Shown piece by piece: positions 8,565-16,739 of a stretch of 38,780 nt of DNA; position 1 is the first letter of the stretch, and each line of letters opens with the position of its first letter. Below the pieces are notes generated by a model. It had not been told where the DNA came from, searched no databases, and worked only from the letters and a program-made list of their open reading frames with translations. Where the stretch lies: assembly GCA_050015355.1 (NCBI GenBank), contig JBEKBO010000030.1:1-38780 (forward strand), written 5' to 3'. The position numbers and the translations under genes were made by a program. This stretch comes from CAWBRT01 sp050015355. GTDB lineage: Bacteria > Acidobacteriota > Terriglobia > Terriglobales > Acidobacteriaceae.

Positions 8565-10211
8565 GTGGAAACTCATCCAAAGGCCGGCAACGCTCGCGTT
8601 TTACTGAGCTCCGTGTTCGGCCCATATTCGCAAGACGACCAGTTCGGCAGTCGAGCCATCAACCCGATGGAGCTTTACCAAAACCAGGTCACCCGCGCCC
8701 AGGGAGCGTTTTCGCCCAGAATATTCCACCGTTCTTGGGGCATCATGATGATCCAGGAAAATATTTCCGCTCCCTGCACGGTACTCGACTTTCCCACGCG
8801 CGAGGCATTCGCGCGCGAGGTGACCGGCCACAATTACGACGTGGTCGGCATCTCGTCGATCATCGTGAATGTCGGCAAGGTCCGCGAGATGTGCCGCATG
8901 GTGCGGCAGCTTTCCCCGCGATCCAAGGTTGTGGTAGGCGGGCATGTGGCGGCCATTCCCGGCATCGATCAGATGATCGACGCCGATCATATCGTGCAGG
9001 GGGAAGGAATCTCCTGGATGCGGCGCTATCTCGGGGAAGACCCGAATGCGCCGATACGGCATCCGCTGATTGCTTCCGGATTCAATTTCCGCATCATGGG
9101 GCAAACGGTTCACGAGAGACCAGGCGACGCCGCGGTGACGATCATCCCTTCCGTCGGCTGCCCCATGGGCTGCAACTTCTGCACAACGTCCTCCTTCTTC
9201 GGCGGCAAGGGGAAATTCACGAACTTCTACGACACCGGGCGTGAGCTGTTCGAGATCATGAGCCAGATGGAACGCGCCATGCAGGCTCGCTTCTTCTTCA
9301 TGATGGACGAGAACTTTCTTCTCCACCGGCGGCGCGCGATGGAATTGCTCGCGCTCATGAAAGAGCACAATAAGAGCTGGTCGTTCTACGTCTTCGCCTC
9401 CGCCAATGCGCTCCGCCAGTACACGATCGAGGAGCTGGTGGAATTGGGTGTGACGTGGGTGTGGATCGGCCTGGAATCGCCGCACTCGAATTACGACAAG
9501 CTGGACGGCACAAACACCCTGGAACTCGCGCGCGAGTTACGCCGGCATGGCATCAAGCTGTTGGGGTCGACCATCATCGGCCTGGAGCACCATACCCCCG
9601 AAAACATCGGTCACGAAATTGAACACGCCATCGCTCACCAGACCGACTTTCATCAGTTCATGCTATACACGCCGGTTCCGGGCACGCCTTTATACAAGCA
9701 AATGCTGGCAGAGGGACGCATGCTGGATGGCATCGACCTGGCTGACATTCACGGCCAGCACAAATTCAACTTCCGGCATGCCGCCATTTCGCGCGATGAC
9801 TCGAAGCGGTTCCTGGATTGGGCATTCCTTCGCGACTATGAGCTGAACGGACCCAGCCTTTACCGCATCTGCGAGACCATGCTCCAGGGTTGGAGACGTT
9901 ACAGGGATCACTCCGATGCGCGGGTGCGCGCCCGCTTCGACTTTGAAGCCCAGCCACTCAAGACGTGGTATACCGCGGCCTTGTGGGTCATGGAGCGCCA
10001 ACTCAAGGATGCGAACACAGAGGTCAGCCAGCGGATTCACGACTTGCGGCTTGAGATCGAAAGCGAATTCGGCGGAGTGACACGGTGGATGTCACGAGCT
10101 GTTGGTCCCGTGTTGCTGTGGAAACATCGCCGCGAAGAGCGCCGCCTGAAGAACGGCATCGTCTACGAGCCGCCGGTCTTTATCGAAAGGCGTAACTGGG
10201 GCGCACTTTGA
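8565..10211 (+). CDS. B12-binding domain-containing radical SAM protein
   Basis: The protein has 548 residues. The N-terminal half has a cobalamin-binding-like Rossmann domain (about residues 60-170, with DVVGISSIIVNVG, VVVGGHVAAIPG and VQGEGI). The radical SAM core follows, with the [4Fe-4S]-binding motif CPMGCNFC (CxxxCxxC, residues 199-206). A B-loop-like HGIKLLGSTIIGLE segment and a roughly 150-residue C-terminal extension complete it. Such proteins generate a 5'-deoxyadenosyl radical; many class B members methylate unreactive carbons with methylcobalamin. The substrate cannot be told. The start is GTG at 8565, with GAGG about 9 bases upstream. The gene stands alone between the structured non-coding region and the PilZ gene. 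Confidence 0.88.
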   Translation: METHPKAGNARVLLSSVFGPYSQDDQFGSRAINPMELYQNQVTRAQGAFSPRIFHRSWGIMMIQENISAPCTVLDFPTREAFAREVTGHNYDVVGISSIIVNVGKVREMCRMVRQLSPRSKVVVGGHVAAIPGIDQMIDADHIVQGEGISWMRRYLGEDPNAPIRHPLIASGFNFRIMGQTVHERPGDAAVTIIPSVGCPMGCNFCTTSSFFGGKGKFTNFYDTGRELFEIMSQMERAMQARFFFMMDENFLLHRRRAMELLALMKEHNKSWSFYVFASANALRQYTIEELVELGVTWVWIGLESPHSNYDKLDGTNTLELARELRRHGIKLLGSTIIGLEHHTPENIGHEIEHAIAHQTDFHQFMLYTPVPGTPLYKQMLAEGRMLDGIDLADIHGQHKFNFRHAAISRDDSKRFLDWAFLRDYELNGPSLYRICETMLQGWRRYRDHSDARVRARFDFEAQPLKTWYTAALWVMERQLKDANTEVSQRIHDLRLEIESEFGGVTRWMSRAVGPVLLWKHRREERRLKNGIVYEPPVFIERRNWGAL

Positions 10212-10422
10212 CCATGCTCTGCCGCCCTCGGCATACGCACCGCTCGGCAAGCAGAGCCTCGCCGCCGTGCAAGATTCTGCGCATCTTTACTCATTCCGCG
10301 TATGGATACCGGTCTGGCTGTATCTGTTAACTGCTAGGCGTTCAACAACTTACTCTGGCAAGAAACGTGCATGCATCAATCCCGCCCAGGCAGCAGAACC
10401 CTCGTGCAAGGATCGGTGCGCG

Positions 10423-10764
10423 ATGACCACCCCCGAAGTAGGCATCTGTCACACGACCAACAGAAGGCGTAACTCACGCATTCCGGTCAGGCCCCTGGTC
10501 TACCTCACGAAAACGACGGACACCCCCGGCTTTTTGCTCAACCTGAGCGAAAACGGCATGGCGATCCAAGGCATGGAGGTCTTGCAGCAAGGGTGGCGAA
10601 TAGATTTTCAGTTTTCCTTGCCGAAGACGAAAGTCGAGATTTCGGGGGCAGCCGACGTTATCTGGTGCGATTCCACAGGCCGGGCAGGACTGAGGTTTGC
10701 CGGCCTCTGTGAGATTGACCGCTTCCACCTGCGCCGCTGGATAACCGAGACTCAAATCAATTGA
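10423..10764 (+). CDS. PilZ domain protein (probable c-di-GMP binding)
   Basis: A protein of 113 residues consisting almost wholly of one PilZ domain. The c-di-GMP contacts are RRRNSR near the N-terminus (RxxxR) and NLSENG ((D/N)xSxxG) about 30 residues later, so binding is expected. The ATG at 10423 has AAGGA about 10 bases upstream. A GTG at 10267 would add 52 residues that do not look like a domain. It probably acts as a cytoplasmic c-di-GMP receptor; the partner is unknown. Confidence 0.8.
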   Translation: MTTPEVGICHTTNRRRNSRIPVRPLVYLTKTTDTPGFLLNLSENGMAIQGMEVLQQGWRIDFQFSLPKTKVEISGAADVIWCDSTGRAGLRFAGLCEIDRFHLRRWITETQIN

Positions 10765-10779
10765 TTCTGGCAGGCTACG

Positions 10780-10806
10780 AAAAAAAGAAGTTCGCGCAGG
10801 GCGAAC
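10780..10806 (-). terminator. Intrinsic terminator of the pyrEKD operon
   Basis: On the minus strand, GTTCGC-CCTGC-GCGAAC (10806-10790, perfect 6-bp stem, loop 5) is followed by TTCTTTTTTT. It lies about 100 bases beyond the pyrD stop and in the right orientation to end that operon. Confidence 0.75.
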
Positions 10807-10903
10807 CCACCACCATCCGCACTTGTACATCCGACTGACGCATTCCGTAGTGCCTCGCTTGGATTTTTGGCGAGGGATAAGGGCATAGTCTTGCGGCCGC
10901 CAG

Positions 10904-11941
10904 TCAGGCTTTTTTGACAGGGACTTTCAATGACCCAACCAGATCCGACAGGTGCAGCCGCTTGCGACGACAAAAATCGAGGATGCCTTCCACGATCCGC
11001 AACGAGGTTCCGGGATCGTAGAGATTGGCCGTGCCCACCTGTACGGCACGCGCGCCCGCGATGATGAATTCCAAGGCATCCTCAGCGCTGGCGATGCCGC
11101 CGATGCCGATGACGGGAATTTTTACCGCCCGCGCCGCCTGATAGACCATGCGCAGCGCCAAGGGTTTGATGGCCGGCCCGGAGAGCCCTGCCGTGACGTT
11201 TGAGATGCGCGGCGTGCAGGTTTCGATATCGATGGCCATCCCGATGAACGTGTTGATGAGCGTGATCGCGTCGGCACCCGCGTTTTCCGAGGCGCGCGCG
11301 AATACCGTTATATCCGCGACATTGGGCGAGAGTTTGACGAAGACGGGATAGCGCGCCGCCTTTTTCGCCGCCGCTACCACTTCCTCCGTCAGGCGCGGAT
11401 CGCTGCCGTAGACGATGCCGCCAGCGCGCGTGTTGGGGCAGGAGATATTCAGTTCATACGCTGCAATGCCTTCGCCCTCGTTCAGGATTTCGATGCAGCG
11501 CACGTAGTCTTCGGTGGAATAAGCAAATACATTCACCACGACGCGTGTTTTGAGCGTACGCAGGAAAGGCAGCTTCTCGCTCAGGAAGCGCTTTGCGCCG
11601 ACATTCTGCAGGCCGATGGCATTCAGCATTCCCGATGCGGTTTCGTAAATGCGCGGCTCCGGGTTGCCTTCCATGGGGTCCGCCGAAATGCCCTTCACGC
11701 AAACCGCCCCGAGCTGATCGAGGTCGATGAGGTGGGCAAATTCCTTGGCATAGCCAAATGTCCCACTCGCCGTCCACACCGGATTCTGGAAACGTATTCC
11801 GGCAATTTCGGTTTCAATCTGCGGCGTGAATGTTTCAACCGCCGCCGATGCCGCCGCCGCGCGCGGCTGCCGAGCGGTGCGCCCCGCGCTTCTGGCAGCG
11901 CTTTGAACCTTGGTCTTGCCCGCGGATTCTCTGCTAGTCAT
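10904..11941 (-). CDS. pyrD: Dihydroorotate dehydrogenase, catalytic subunit (class 1B)
   Basis: The protein has 345 residues and is an FMN enzyme oxidising dihydroorotate to orotate in UMP synthesis. IRFQNPVWTASGTFGYAKEF opens the barrel. The active-site loop has Cys as base (NISCPN), as in class 1 enzymes. GIGGIASAEDALEFIIAGA binds the FMN phosphate. Adjacent pyrK indicates class 1B (NAD-linked heterotetramer). The N-terminus carries about 38 extra residues rich in Ala, Arg and Ser before the conserved fold. I chose the ATG at 11941 (AGGA 7 bases upstream) over the TTG at 11947. It lies 44 bases downstream of pyrK, in a spacer of heptamer-like repeats. Confidence 0.93.
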   Translation of the reverse strand: MTSRESAGKTKVQSAARSAGRTARQPRAAAASAAVETFTPQIETEIAGIRFQNPVWTASGTFGYAKEFAHLIDLDQLGAVCVKGISADPMEGNPEPRIYETASGMLNAIGLQNVGAKRFLSEKLPFLRTLKTRVVVNVFAYSTEDYVRCIEILNEGEGIAAYELNISCPNTRAGGIVYGSDPRLTEEVVAAAKKAARYPVFVKLSPNVADITVFARASENAGADAITLINTFIGMAIDIETCTPRISNVTAGLSGPAIKPLALRMVYQAARAVKIPVIGIGGIASAEDALEFIIAGARAVQVGTANLYDPGTSLRIVEGILDFCRRKRLHLSDLVGSLKVPVKKA

Positions 11942-11948
11942 GCGCAAT

Positions 11949-11988
11949 TCCTGAATCTTTCATTTTCAATCTTGAATCCTGAATCCTA
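11949..11988. repeat. Degenerate heptamer repeats in the pyrK-pyrD spacer
   Basis: Minus strand: ATTCAGGATTCAAGATTGAAA, then a further ATTCAGGA. The unit is a roughly seven-base GATTCA(A/G). It covers most of the 44-base spacer. Confidence 0.55.
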
Positions 11989-12879
11989 CTTCCAGACAAT
12001 CTTCTCCGCCCAGAACACCGGCCCTTCCGTGCAGACACGTTGGTAAGCTTCGTGACCTTCGCTATGAACCCTGACGCAGCAACCCAAGCAAGCGCCCAGC
12101 CCGCAGCCCATGCGGTTTTCCATCGAGACCAGGCAGGGGTGGCGGAAACTCTTTGCAAGTTCCACCGTGGCGCGCAGCATGGGCCCCGGACCGCAGGCCA
12201 TCAGCAGGAATTTCTTCTTGGTGTGCGCATCCAAGTACTCTTCCAGGGGACGCGTCACATAGCCGTGGTATCCGGCCGAGCCGTTCTCGGTGGCCAGCAG
12301 CGTGGCACGCACCAGCGGCTTGAATTCCGCCGTGCCCACCAGATCTGCTTTGGTCCGCGCCCCGAAAAACAGCCGCTGTTTGAATCCCATTTCCGCCAGG
12401 CGCTTGGCGGGCAGCAGCAGCGCTGCAATGCCAATGCCGCCCGCGACGTGCAGTATCTCGTCAGCCTCGCGCGCCTGCGGCAGGTATTCCTCTTCGAAGA
12501 ATCCGTGACCGAGCGGCGCCAGCAGCCCGACCTTATCGCCCTTCTTCAGCTCCGCAATTAAGCGCGTGCCGCGCCCCACGGTCTTGTAGAGAAGCTGCAT
12601 GATGCGGGGTGCTTGCCCCGACCGGGACTTCGACCCCGTCACGCGCAACTGCGGCGCGCGTCGGGGACCCCAGCCGCGACGTCCATCGGTTGCCATTAGA
12701 TTGAAGATGCTCATGGGCCGGCGCAGCAACACGTCGGAGCGGCCAAGAATGCGCAGCATGGCAAACTGGCCCGGCCGCACGGCCGACGCTTGCCGCGGAG
12801 CATCCAGACTCAAGAGGTAATGGCCGCCGGTGAGGGGACGATTCTCAAGGATGGCCACTATGTCATCGTGCATCGGCAT
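11986..12879 (-). CDS. pyrK: Dihydroorotate dehydrogenase electron-transfer subunit, with in-frame insertion
   Basis: The protein has 297 residues and passes electrons from PyrD FMN to NAD through FAD and a [2Fe-2S] cluster. The FAD-binding RRPMSIFNLM is at residues 53-62; YKTVGRGT follows much later (98-105). The NAD-binding part shows VAGGIGIAALL. The C-terminal cluster motif GCGLGACLGCCVRV and a later Cys (RVCTEGPVF) supply four ligands. Family members usually have 10-15 residues between the RRPMSI block and the YK.VGRGT block; here there are about 35, low in complexity and rich in Arg and Gly (about residues 64-93). The DNA of this insert looks like the dispersed hairpin repeat found between genes. 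The ATG at 12879 is used; ATG 12873 is an alternative. The frame stays open, so the protein is probably functional. Confidence 0.92.
   Translation of the reverse strand: MPMHDDIVAILENRPLTGGHYLLSLDAPRQASAVRPGQFAMLRILGRSDVLLRRPMSIFNLMATDGRRGWGPRRAPQLRVTGSKSRSGQAPRIMQLLYKTVGRGTRLIAELKKGDKVGLLAPLGHGFFEEEYLPQAREADEILHVAGGIGIAALLLPAKRLAEMGFKQRLFFGARTKADLVGTAEFKPLVRATLLATENGSAGYHGYVTRPLEEYLDAHTKKKFLLMACGPGPMLRATVELAKSFRHPCLVSMENRMGCGLGACLGCCVRVHSEGHEAYQRVCTEGPVFWAEKIVWK
12601..12690. repeat. Hairpin repeat inserted within pyrK
   Basis: Minus strand: GCGGCTGGGGTCCCC, then ACGCGC / GCGCGT arms enclosed by CCCCG...CGGGG, then GGGGTCGAAG, a second small CGGGG / CCCCG stem and the resumption of pyrK. 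The order (GGGGTCCCC, stem-loop, GGGGT-GA) matches the intergenic copies at 1283 and 4311. Confidence 0.55.
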
Positions 12880-12917
12880 TATGCTAAGCCCACCTGTAGA
12901 TTATTGCTTCAAAGCGA

Positions 12918-12956
12918 TTCATCCGTTTTCATCTTTCATCGTTCATCTTTCATCTT
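12918..12956. repeat. Degenerate heptamer repeats at the pyrE-pyrK junction
   Basis: On the minus strand four near copies of GATGAAA follow each other (one ends in C). The run begins inside the last codons of pyrE, encoding Asp-Glu-Arg-stop, and fills part of the 63-base spacer. Confidence 0.6.
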
Positions 12957-13653
12957 GGCGAAGGACTTGCGACACGCCACCATGCTCGGCGGACCAGGAA
13001 ATCGGATCGTGCAAAAATTTCTCTACCTCATCCAAAGCCGCCGGGGCAAGATAATCTCCGCCCTTCGCCACGCGAAGGATGTCCCACCACGTCGCGAGCG
13101 CATGCAGTGTAACCCCGATCTCCGCCATGGTTTTCGAGCTATCGGGATATATCCCGTAGTGAAAAACCACGAAGGCGTGCTCCACGATTGCGCCCGCCTC
13201 GCGCAGCGCTTTGCAGAACATGACTTTGCTGCGCGCATCCGTCGTCAGGTCCTCGACCAACAGGGTGCGCTTGCTGCCACGCAGATCGCCCTCGATTTGC
13301 GCGTTCAGGCCGAAGCCCTGTGGCTTTTTGCGGATGTACTGCATCGGCAGTATCAGCCGATCTGCAATCCATGCGGCGAAAGGAATGCCCGCCGTCTCAC
13401 CGCCGGCGACGCCGTCGACGCATTCGACTCCAATCTCGCGAATGATCGTCGAGGTCGCGAAGTCAATCACGGTCTGCCGCAGGTGCGGATACGAGATCAG
13501 CTTACGACAGTCGATGTAAACGGGACTCGCCCAGCCCGAGGTGAAGAAAAAGGGATTGGACGCGCTGAATTGAACCGCCCGAACCTCGAGCAGCATTTTC
13601 GCAGTCCGCTCTTGGATCAATTCCCGATCGAGAAAAACGCCGGAAGCCGACAT
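12943..13653 (-). CDS. pyrE: Orotate phosphoribosyltransferase
   Basis: The protein has 236 residues and joins orotate with PRPP to give OMP. The N-terminal block has FTSGWASPVYIDCRKLISYP; the loop GVAGGETAGIPFAAWIAD binds ribose-phosphate; RKKPQGFG is the mobile catalytic loop region. The PRPP motif reads TLLVEDLTTDARSK, a divergent form of the usual VEDLxTTGGS. Start: ATG at 13653, with GGAG about 11 bases upstream; a longer in-frame reading adds 44 unconserved residues. The last three codons lie inside a heptamer repeat. It sits in the minus-strand run MFS, M20 hydrolase, 66-residue protein, pyrE, pyrK, pyrD. Confidence 0.92.
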   Translation of the reverse strand: MSASGVFLDRELIQERTAKMLLEVRAVQFSASNPFFFTSGWASPVYIDCRKLISYPHLRQTVIDFATSTIIREIGVECVDGVAGGETAGIPFAAWIADRLILPMQYIRKKPQGFGLNAQIEGDLRGSKRTLLVEDLTTDARSKVMFCKALREAGAIVEHAFVVFHYGIYPDSSKTMAEIGVTLHALATWWDILRVAKGGDYLAPAALDEVEKFLHDPISWSAEHGGVSQVLRQDER

Positions 13654-13672
13654 TCGTGAACGTCTCCCTGGA

Positions 13673-13873
13673 TTATCTCGCCGCGACCAAAAGTTCGCGG
13701 CACGGAATAACAGACCGGCCAACTTCTTCCGCGGCACGGAACGGAAGCATGGCATCTTCGTCAACGGCGATTCTACCTTCGACAACCCGGCAGCCTCGAC
13801 GCAGCGTTACCGTGTTGAAGACCTGAGCATAGCACTCGAGAGCCGCCCGCCGACAGGTGATTGCGTCGATCAT
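13673..13873 (-). CDS. Small protein of unknown function, coupled to M20 hydrolase
   Basis: A 66-residue frame starting MIDAITCRRAALECYAQVF. Its ATG overlaps the hydrolase stop by ATGA, the usual sign of translational coupling, and it ends 19 bases before pyrE. I do not recognise the family. It has three cysteines, no membrane segment and no signal peptide. The coupling supports a real gene; the short length and lack of a known relative argue for caution. Confidence 0.45.
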   Translation of the reverse strand: MIDAITCRRAALECYAQVFNTVTLRRGCRVVEGRIAVDEDAMLPFRAAEEVGRSVIPCRELLVAAR

Positions 13874-15207
13874 TGTGCCTCCCGGATCGCGTGGTAGAGC
13901 AGCTCGGTGCCTTTCATGAAGTCGTCAAGCTGCATCGCTTCGCGGGGATTGTGCGAGCCGTTCTCGTTGCGGATAAAGATCATTGCCGAGGGCACGCCGG
14001 CGTTGGCGAAAATCGAAGCATCGTGGCCGGCGCCGCTTGCTATCGTCTCGGTCGGAAGCCCCAGCTTTTGCGACAACCCTCGAAGGCGCTCGATCCAGAC
14101 CTCGTTCATCCTGGCCGGGGCGGTATCGATGCGGCGGTCGAAGCGGAATTCCACTTTCCGGGCCATGCCGATGTTGCGGCATTCGGTGCGCATGAGGTGG
14201 TAAAAAGCTTCGAGGGTCTCCAGGCTTTGGCTGCGCACTTCGAAGCTGAACGCGACCTCGCCAGGGATGCGAGACATGGCATGCTCGGCGGCGTTAGTGG
14301 CGATGATTCCCGTTGTCACCACCAAATCCAGGCCGCGCTCGAGCAACACCCGCCAGTGCTCGTCGAGGCGGGAGATAAGATCAGCCGCGGCAAACACCGC
14401 GTCGCGGCGCAACCAGCGCGGCACCGCGCCGGCATGCCCAGCCTCTCCGACACAGACTACCGAGCGGTGGCGAATGTTACCCCGGATTCCGGTTACGACC
14501 GCGACCGGAAACCCGCGCGCGACCATCACCGGCCCCTGCTCGATGTGAAGCTCCAGGTACGCCGCGACGGAACGTGGCTCAAGCAGTCTCTCGCGGCGCG
14601 CGATGCGGTCGACATCGGCGCCGCATTCACGCATGCAGTCCGCCAGAACGCGGCCGGTGGCTGGGTTGGTCGACGCCAGATCGTCCTCGGTGAGCTGGCC
14701 AAAAAGTGCGCTCGATCCGAGATAGGGCCTGCCGAACCAGGCGCTCTCTTCGCCTCGCAGCGCGATCACCTTAACGGTGCGGGGCGGAACAACGCCCTCG
14801 CTCCGCAAGCGCACAAGACAAATGATACCGGCGATCACGCCGGCGGAACCGTCGTAGTTCCCCCCCTGTGGCACCGAATCCAGATGAGAGCCGCAGGCAA
14901 CGAATGGAAGATCAGGCTCCCGGCCCTCGAGTGTCACCACCAGGTTGGCTGCCGCATCCCAAGACGCCGCCAGCCCATAGTCCTCGGCAATCTTCTTGAC
15001 GAGTTCCATCGCGCTCTGCTCGCCGTCGCCGTAGCTCTGGCGGGTCACGCCGATCCCCTGGGCGGTTGCCCGGCGCAGATCGTCGAAGAAGCGCGACGCC
15101 AGCGCCGCCGGATCGAAGCCGCCGGCTTCACTCTCCGCGGATCTGGCAACCACGGTCATTTTATCGCCACGCGGTTCTCGACGACTGCTATGCAGTTCGG
15201 CGTGCAT
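13870..15207 (-). CDS. M20-family Zn-dependent amidohydrolase (carbamoylase / allantoate amidohydrolase-like)
   Basis: The protein has 445 residues, of the hydantoinase/carbamoylase subfamily of peptidase M20. GSHLDSVPQGGNYDGSAGV carries the first metal His and the bridging Asp, LRGEESAWFG the catalytic Glu pair, and ELHIEQGPV the next His. Near the C-terminus, SGAGHDAS supplies the last His. The Gly-rich dimerisation domain sits in the middle. Enzymes of this group remove the carbamoyl (ureido) group from N-carbamoyl amino acids, beta-ureidopropionate, allantoate or ureidoglycolate, releasing ammonia and CO2. Placement ahead of pyrE, pyrK and pyrD hints at a ureido compound from pyrimidine or purine breakdown, but this is inference. 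ATG 15207 is taken; ATG 15159 is an equal alternative. Confidence 0.85.
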   Translation of the reverse strand: MHAELHSSRREPRGDKMTVVARSAESEAGGFDPAALASRFFDDLRRATAQGIGVTRQSYGDGEQSAMELVKKIAEDYGLAASWDAAANLVVTLEGREPDLPFVACGSHLDSVPQGGNYDGSAGVIAGIICLVRLRSEGVVPPRTVKVIALRGEESAWFGRPYLGSSALFGQLTEDDLASTNPATGRVLADCMRECGADVDRIARRERLLEPRSVAAYLELHIEQGPVMVARGFPVAVVTGIRGNIRHRSVVCVGEAGHAGAVPRWLRRDAVFAAADLISRLDEHWRVLLERGLDLVVTTGIIATNAAEHAMSRIPGEVAFSFEVRSQSLETLEAFYHLMRTECRNIGMARKVEFRFDRRIDTAPARMNEVWIERLRGLSQKLGLPTETIASGAGHDASIFANAGVPSAMIFIRNENGSHNPREAMQLDDFMKGTELLYHAIREAQ

Positions 15208-15250
15208 CGTCCGCTGGAGTGGGCCGCTCTGCGCACATCACCTGAGGCAA

Positions 15251-16504
15251 TCATTGGAGCGCTACTCCCTTGCGTTCAGGAATGAGAAGCGCCGTCGCCA
15301 AAATGTCGATGACATAGATTACGGCCAGCAGCGCGATCGTCAGGTGAAAGGAGTACCGGACGGCCAGCGTACCGACCACGAGAGGCCCGAAACCACCGAC
15401 TGCGCGGCCCAGATTGAACAACACGTTCTGCGCCGTTGCCCGAGCCTGTGTCGGGTAGAGTTCCGACATCAGCGCGCCGTAGCCGCCAAGCATGCCGTTG
15501 ACGAACGCGCCCATCACGGCTCCTCCGACCAGCAGCGCTATTGGCGTAGTGAGGTTGGCGTACACAATCACCATAATGGCGGCGCCAGCCTGGAAGGCGA
15601 AGAACACAGGCCGCCGGCCAATTCGGTCGGCAAGCTGACCGAACGTCCAGATACCGCAACACATGCCAAGAACCGTGACCGCCGTCCACACGGCGGACCG
15701 GGTCAACGTGTAGCCGAACTGGCGCGACAGGTATGTCGGCAGCCAGATCATCAGCCCGAAGTATCCAAAATTCTGAACCGAGCAGAGGATAAACACTCCG
15801 ATACTAATCTTAGTGGTCGCGGCATCCTTGACGAGCAGCCACACTGGCATGCCCTCGCGCGGCCCCCGTGAGCGCTCGACGAAGAGCTTGGGTTCGCCAA
15901 CCGTTCTACGCATGATGAACGAAACGATCGCCGGGACCAGGCCGACCGCAAACATGCCGCGCCATCCGATGTGGGGCAACAGTATCGGCGTCACCAAGGC
16001 GGCGGCCAGAACTCCACTTTGCCAGCCGAGACCAACGTACGAAGACACGCGCGCCCGCATGTTCGCCGGCCAGGCCTCTGCCGCCAACGCCATGCCGATT
16101 CCAAACTCGCCGCCCAATCCAATACCAGCGATGGTGCGGTAAGCGAGCAGATCCCAGTAACCTTGAGAGAGGGCACACAGGCCGGTAAAAACAGCGAAGA
16201 GAAGGATCGTCCAGCTCAGCACCTTGATTCGGCCGACGTAGTCGCTAAGCACGCCGAACACGAAGCCGCCGATGACCGCGCCGAGCAACGTCGCAGTGAC
16301 GAGAGAGCCAGCTTGCGCCGCACTCAGGTGCAGGCTGGCGGAGACGGCACTGAGGATGAATCCCAGAATAAGCAGATCGAAGCCGTCCATGGCGTAGCCT
16401 ACGGCTGAAGCCAGAAGCGCCTTCTTCGCGTAGCTATCCGGTTGGTCAACGGTTTGAGTGGGGACGGGCGATGGGGAAAGCGATCCTTGGGAAAAGGCCG
16501 GCAT
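15251..16504 (-). CDS. MFS transporter (sugar-acid / aromatic-acid:H+ symporter-like)
   Basis: A 417-residue inner-membrane carrier with twelve predicted hydrophobic segments. GYAMDGFDLLILGFILSAVS is a first helix with the charged Asp typical of the AAHS/SHS families. The loop 2-3 motif is GVLSDYVGRIKVL. The helix 4-5 signature is RTIAGIGLGGEFGIGMALAA, followed by EAWPANMRAR. The related positions in the second half (ADRIGRRPVFF) are also present. It lies 43 bases before the M20 hydrolase gene, so it may import that enzyme's substrate. The ATG at 16504 is preceded by a TTG that could also serve. Confidence 0.83.
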   Translation of the reverse strand: MPAFSQGSLSPSPVPTQTVDQPDSYAKKALLASAVGYAMDGFDLLILGFILSAVSASLHLSAAQAGSLVTATLLGAVIGGFVFGVLSDYVGRIKVLSWTILLFAVFTGLCALSQGYWDLLAYRTIAGIGLGGEFGIGMALAAEAWPANMRARVSSYVGLGWQSGVLAAALVTPILLPHIGWRGMFAVGLVPAIVSFIMRRTVGEPKLFVERSRGPREGMPVWLLVKDAATTKISIGVFILCSVQNFGYFGLMIWLPTYLSRQFGYTLTRSAVWTAVTVLGMCCGIWTFGQLADRIGRRPVFFAFQAGAAIMVIVYANLTTPIALLVGGAVMGAFVNGMLGGYGALMSELYPTQARATAQNVLFNLGRAVGGFGPLVVGTLAVRYSFHLTIALLAVIYVIDILATALLIPERKGVALQ

Positions 16505-16739
16505 CAAACTCTCGCTTCCTGCAGTCGAGCAATTAGGATTAAGAAAGGCTAAATTCTGCCGACCGCGGATGCAAGCTAATTCCCGCCCAACCGCCTGCAG
16601 TCCGCAGCGGCTTGCACATCCGTAGCGTTAGGATTCGATAAGGGCTTGCCTGGCACATTACGCTAGGATACTCTACAGGTCGAGGAGCTGAATCTCCGTT
16701 CCTCAATCAGATGCCCTGACGAGTAGCGATCCAACTCTT

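Noticed and set aside
8082..8565. tmRNA, RNase P RNA, 6S RNA or SRP RNA
   Set aside because: None of their conserved sequence signatures appear on either strand.
8601..9485. 294-codon minus-strand frame within the radical SAM gene
   Set aside because: It is antisense to the CxxxCxxC-bearing coding region, and its His/Asp-rich composition is typical of a shadow frame.
13861..15285. Long plus-strand frame (474 codons) opposite the M20 hydrolase
   Set aside because: It lies wholly on the antisense of a gene with clear M20 motifs and shows no family signature. High G+C explains the open frame.
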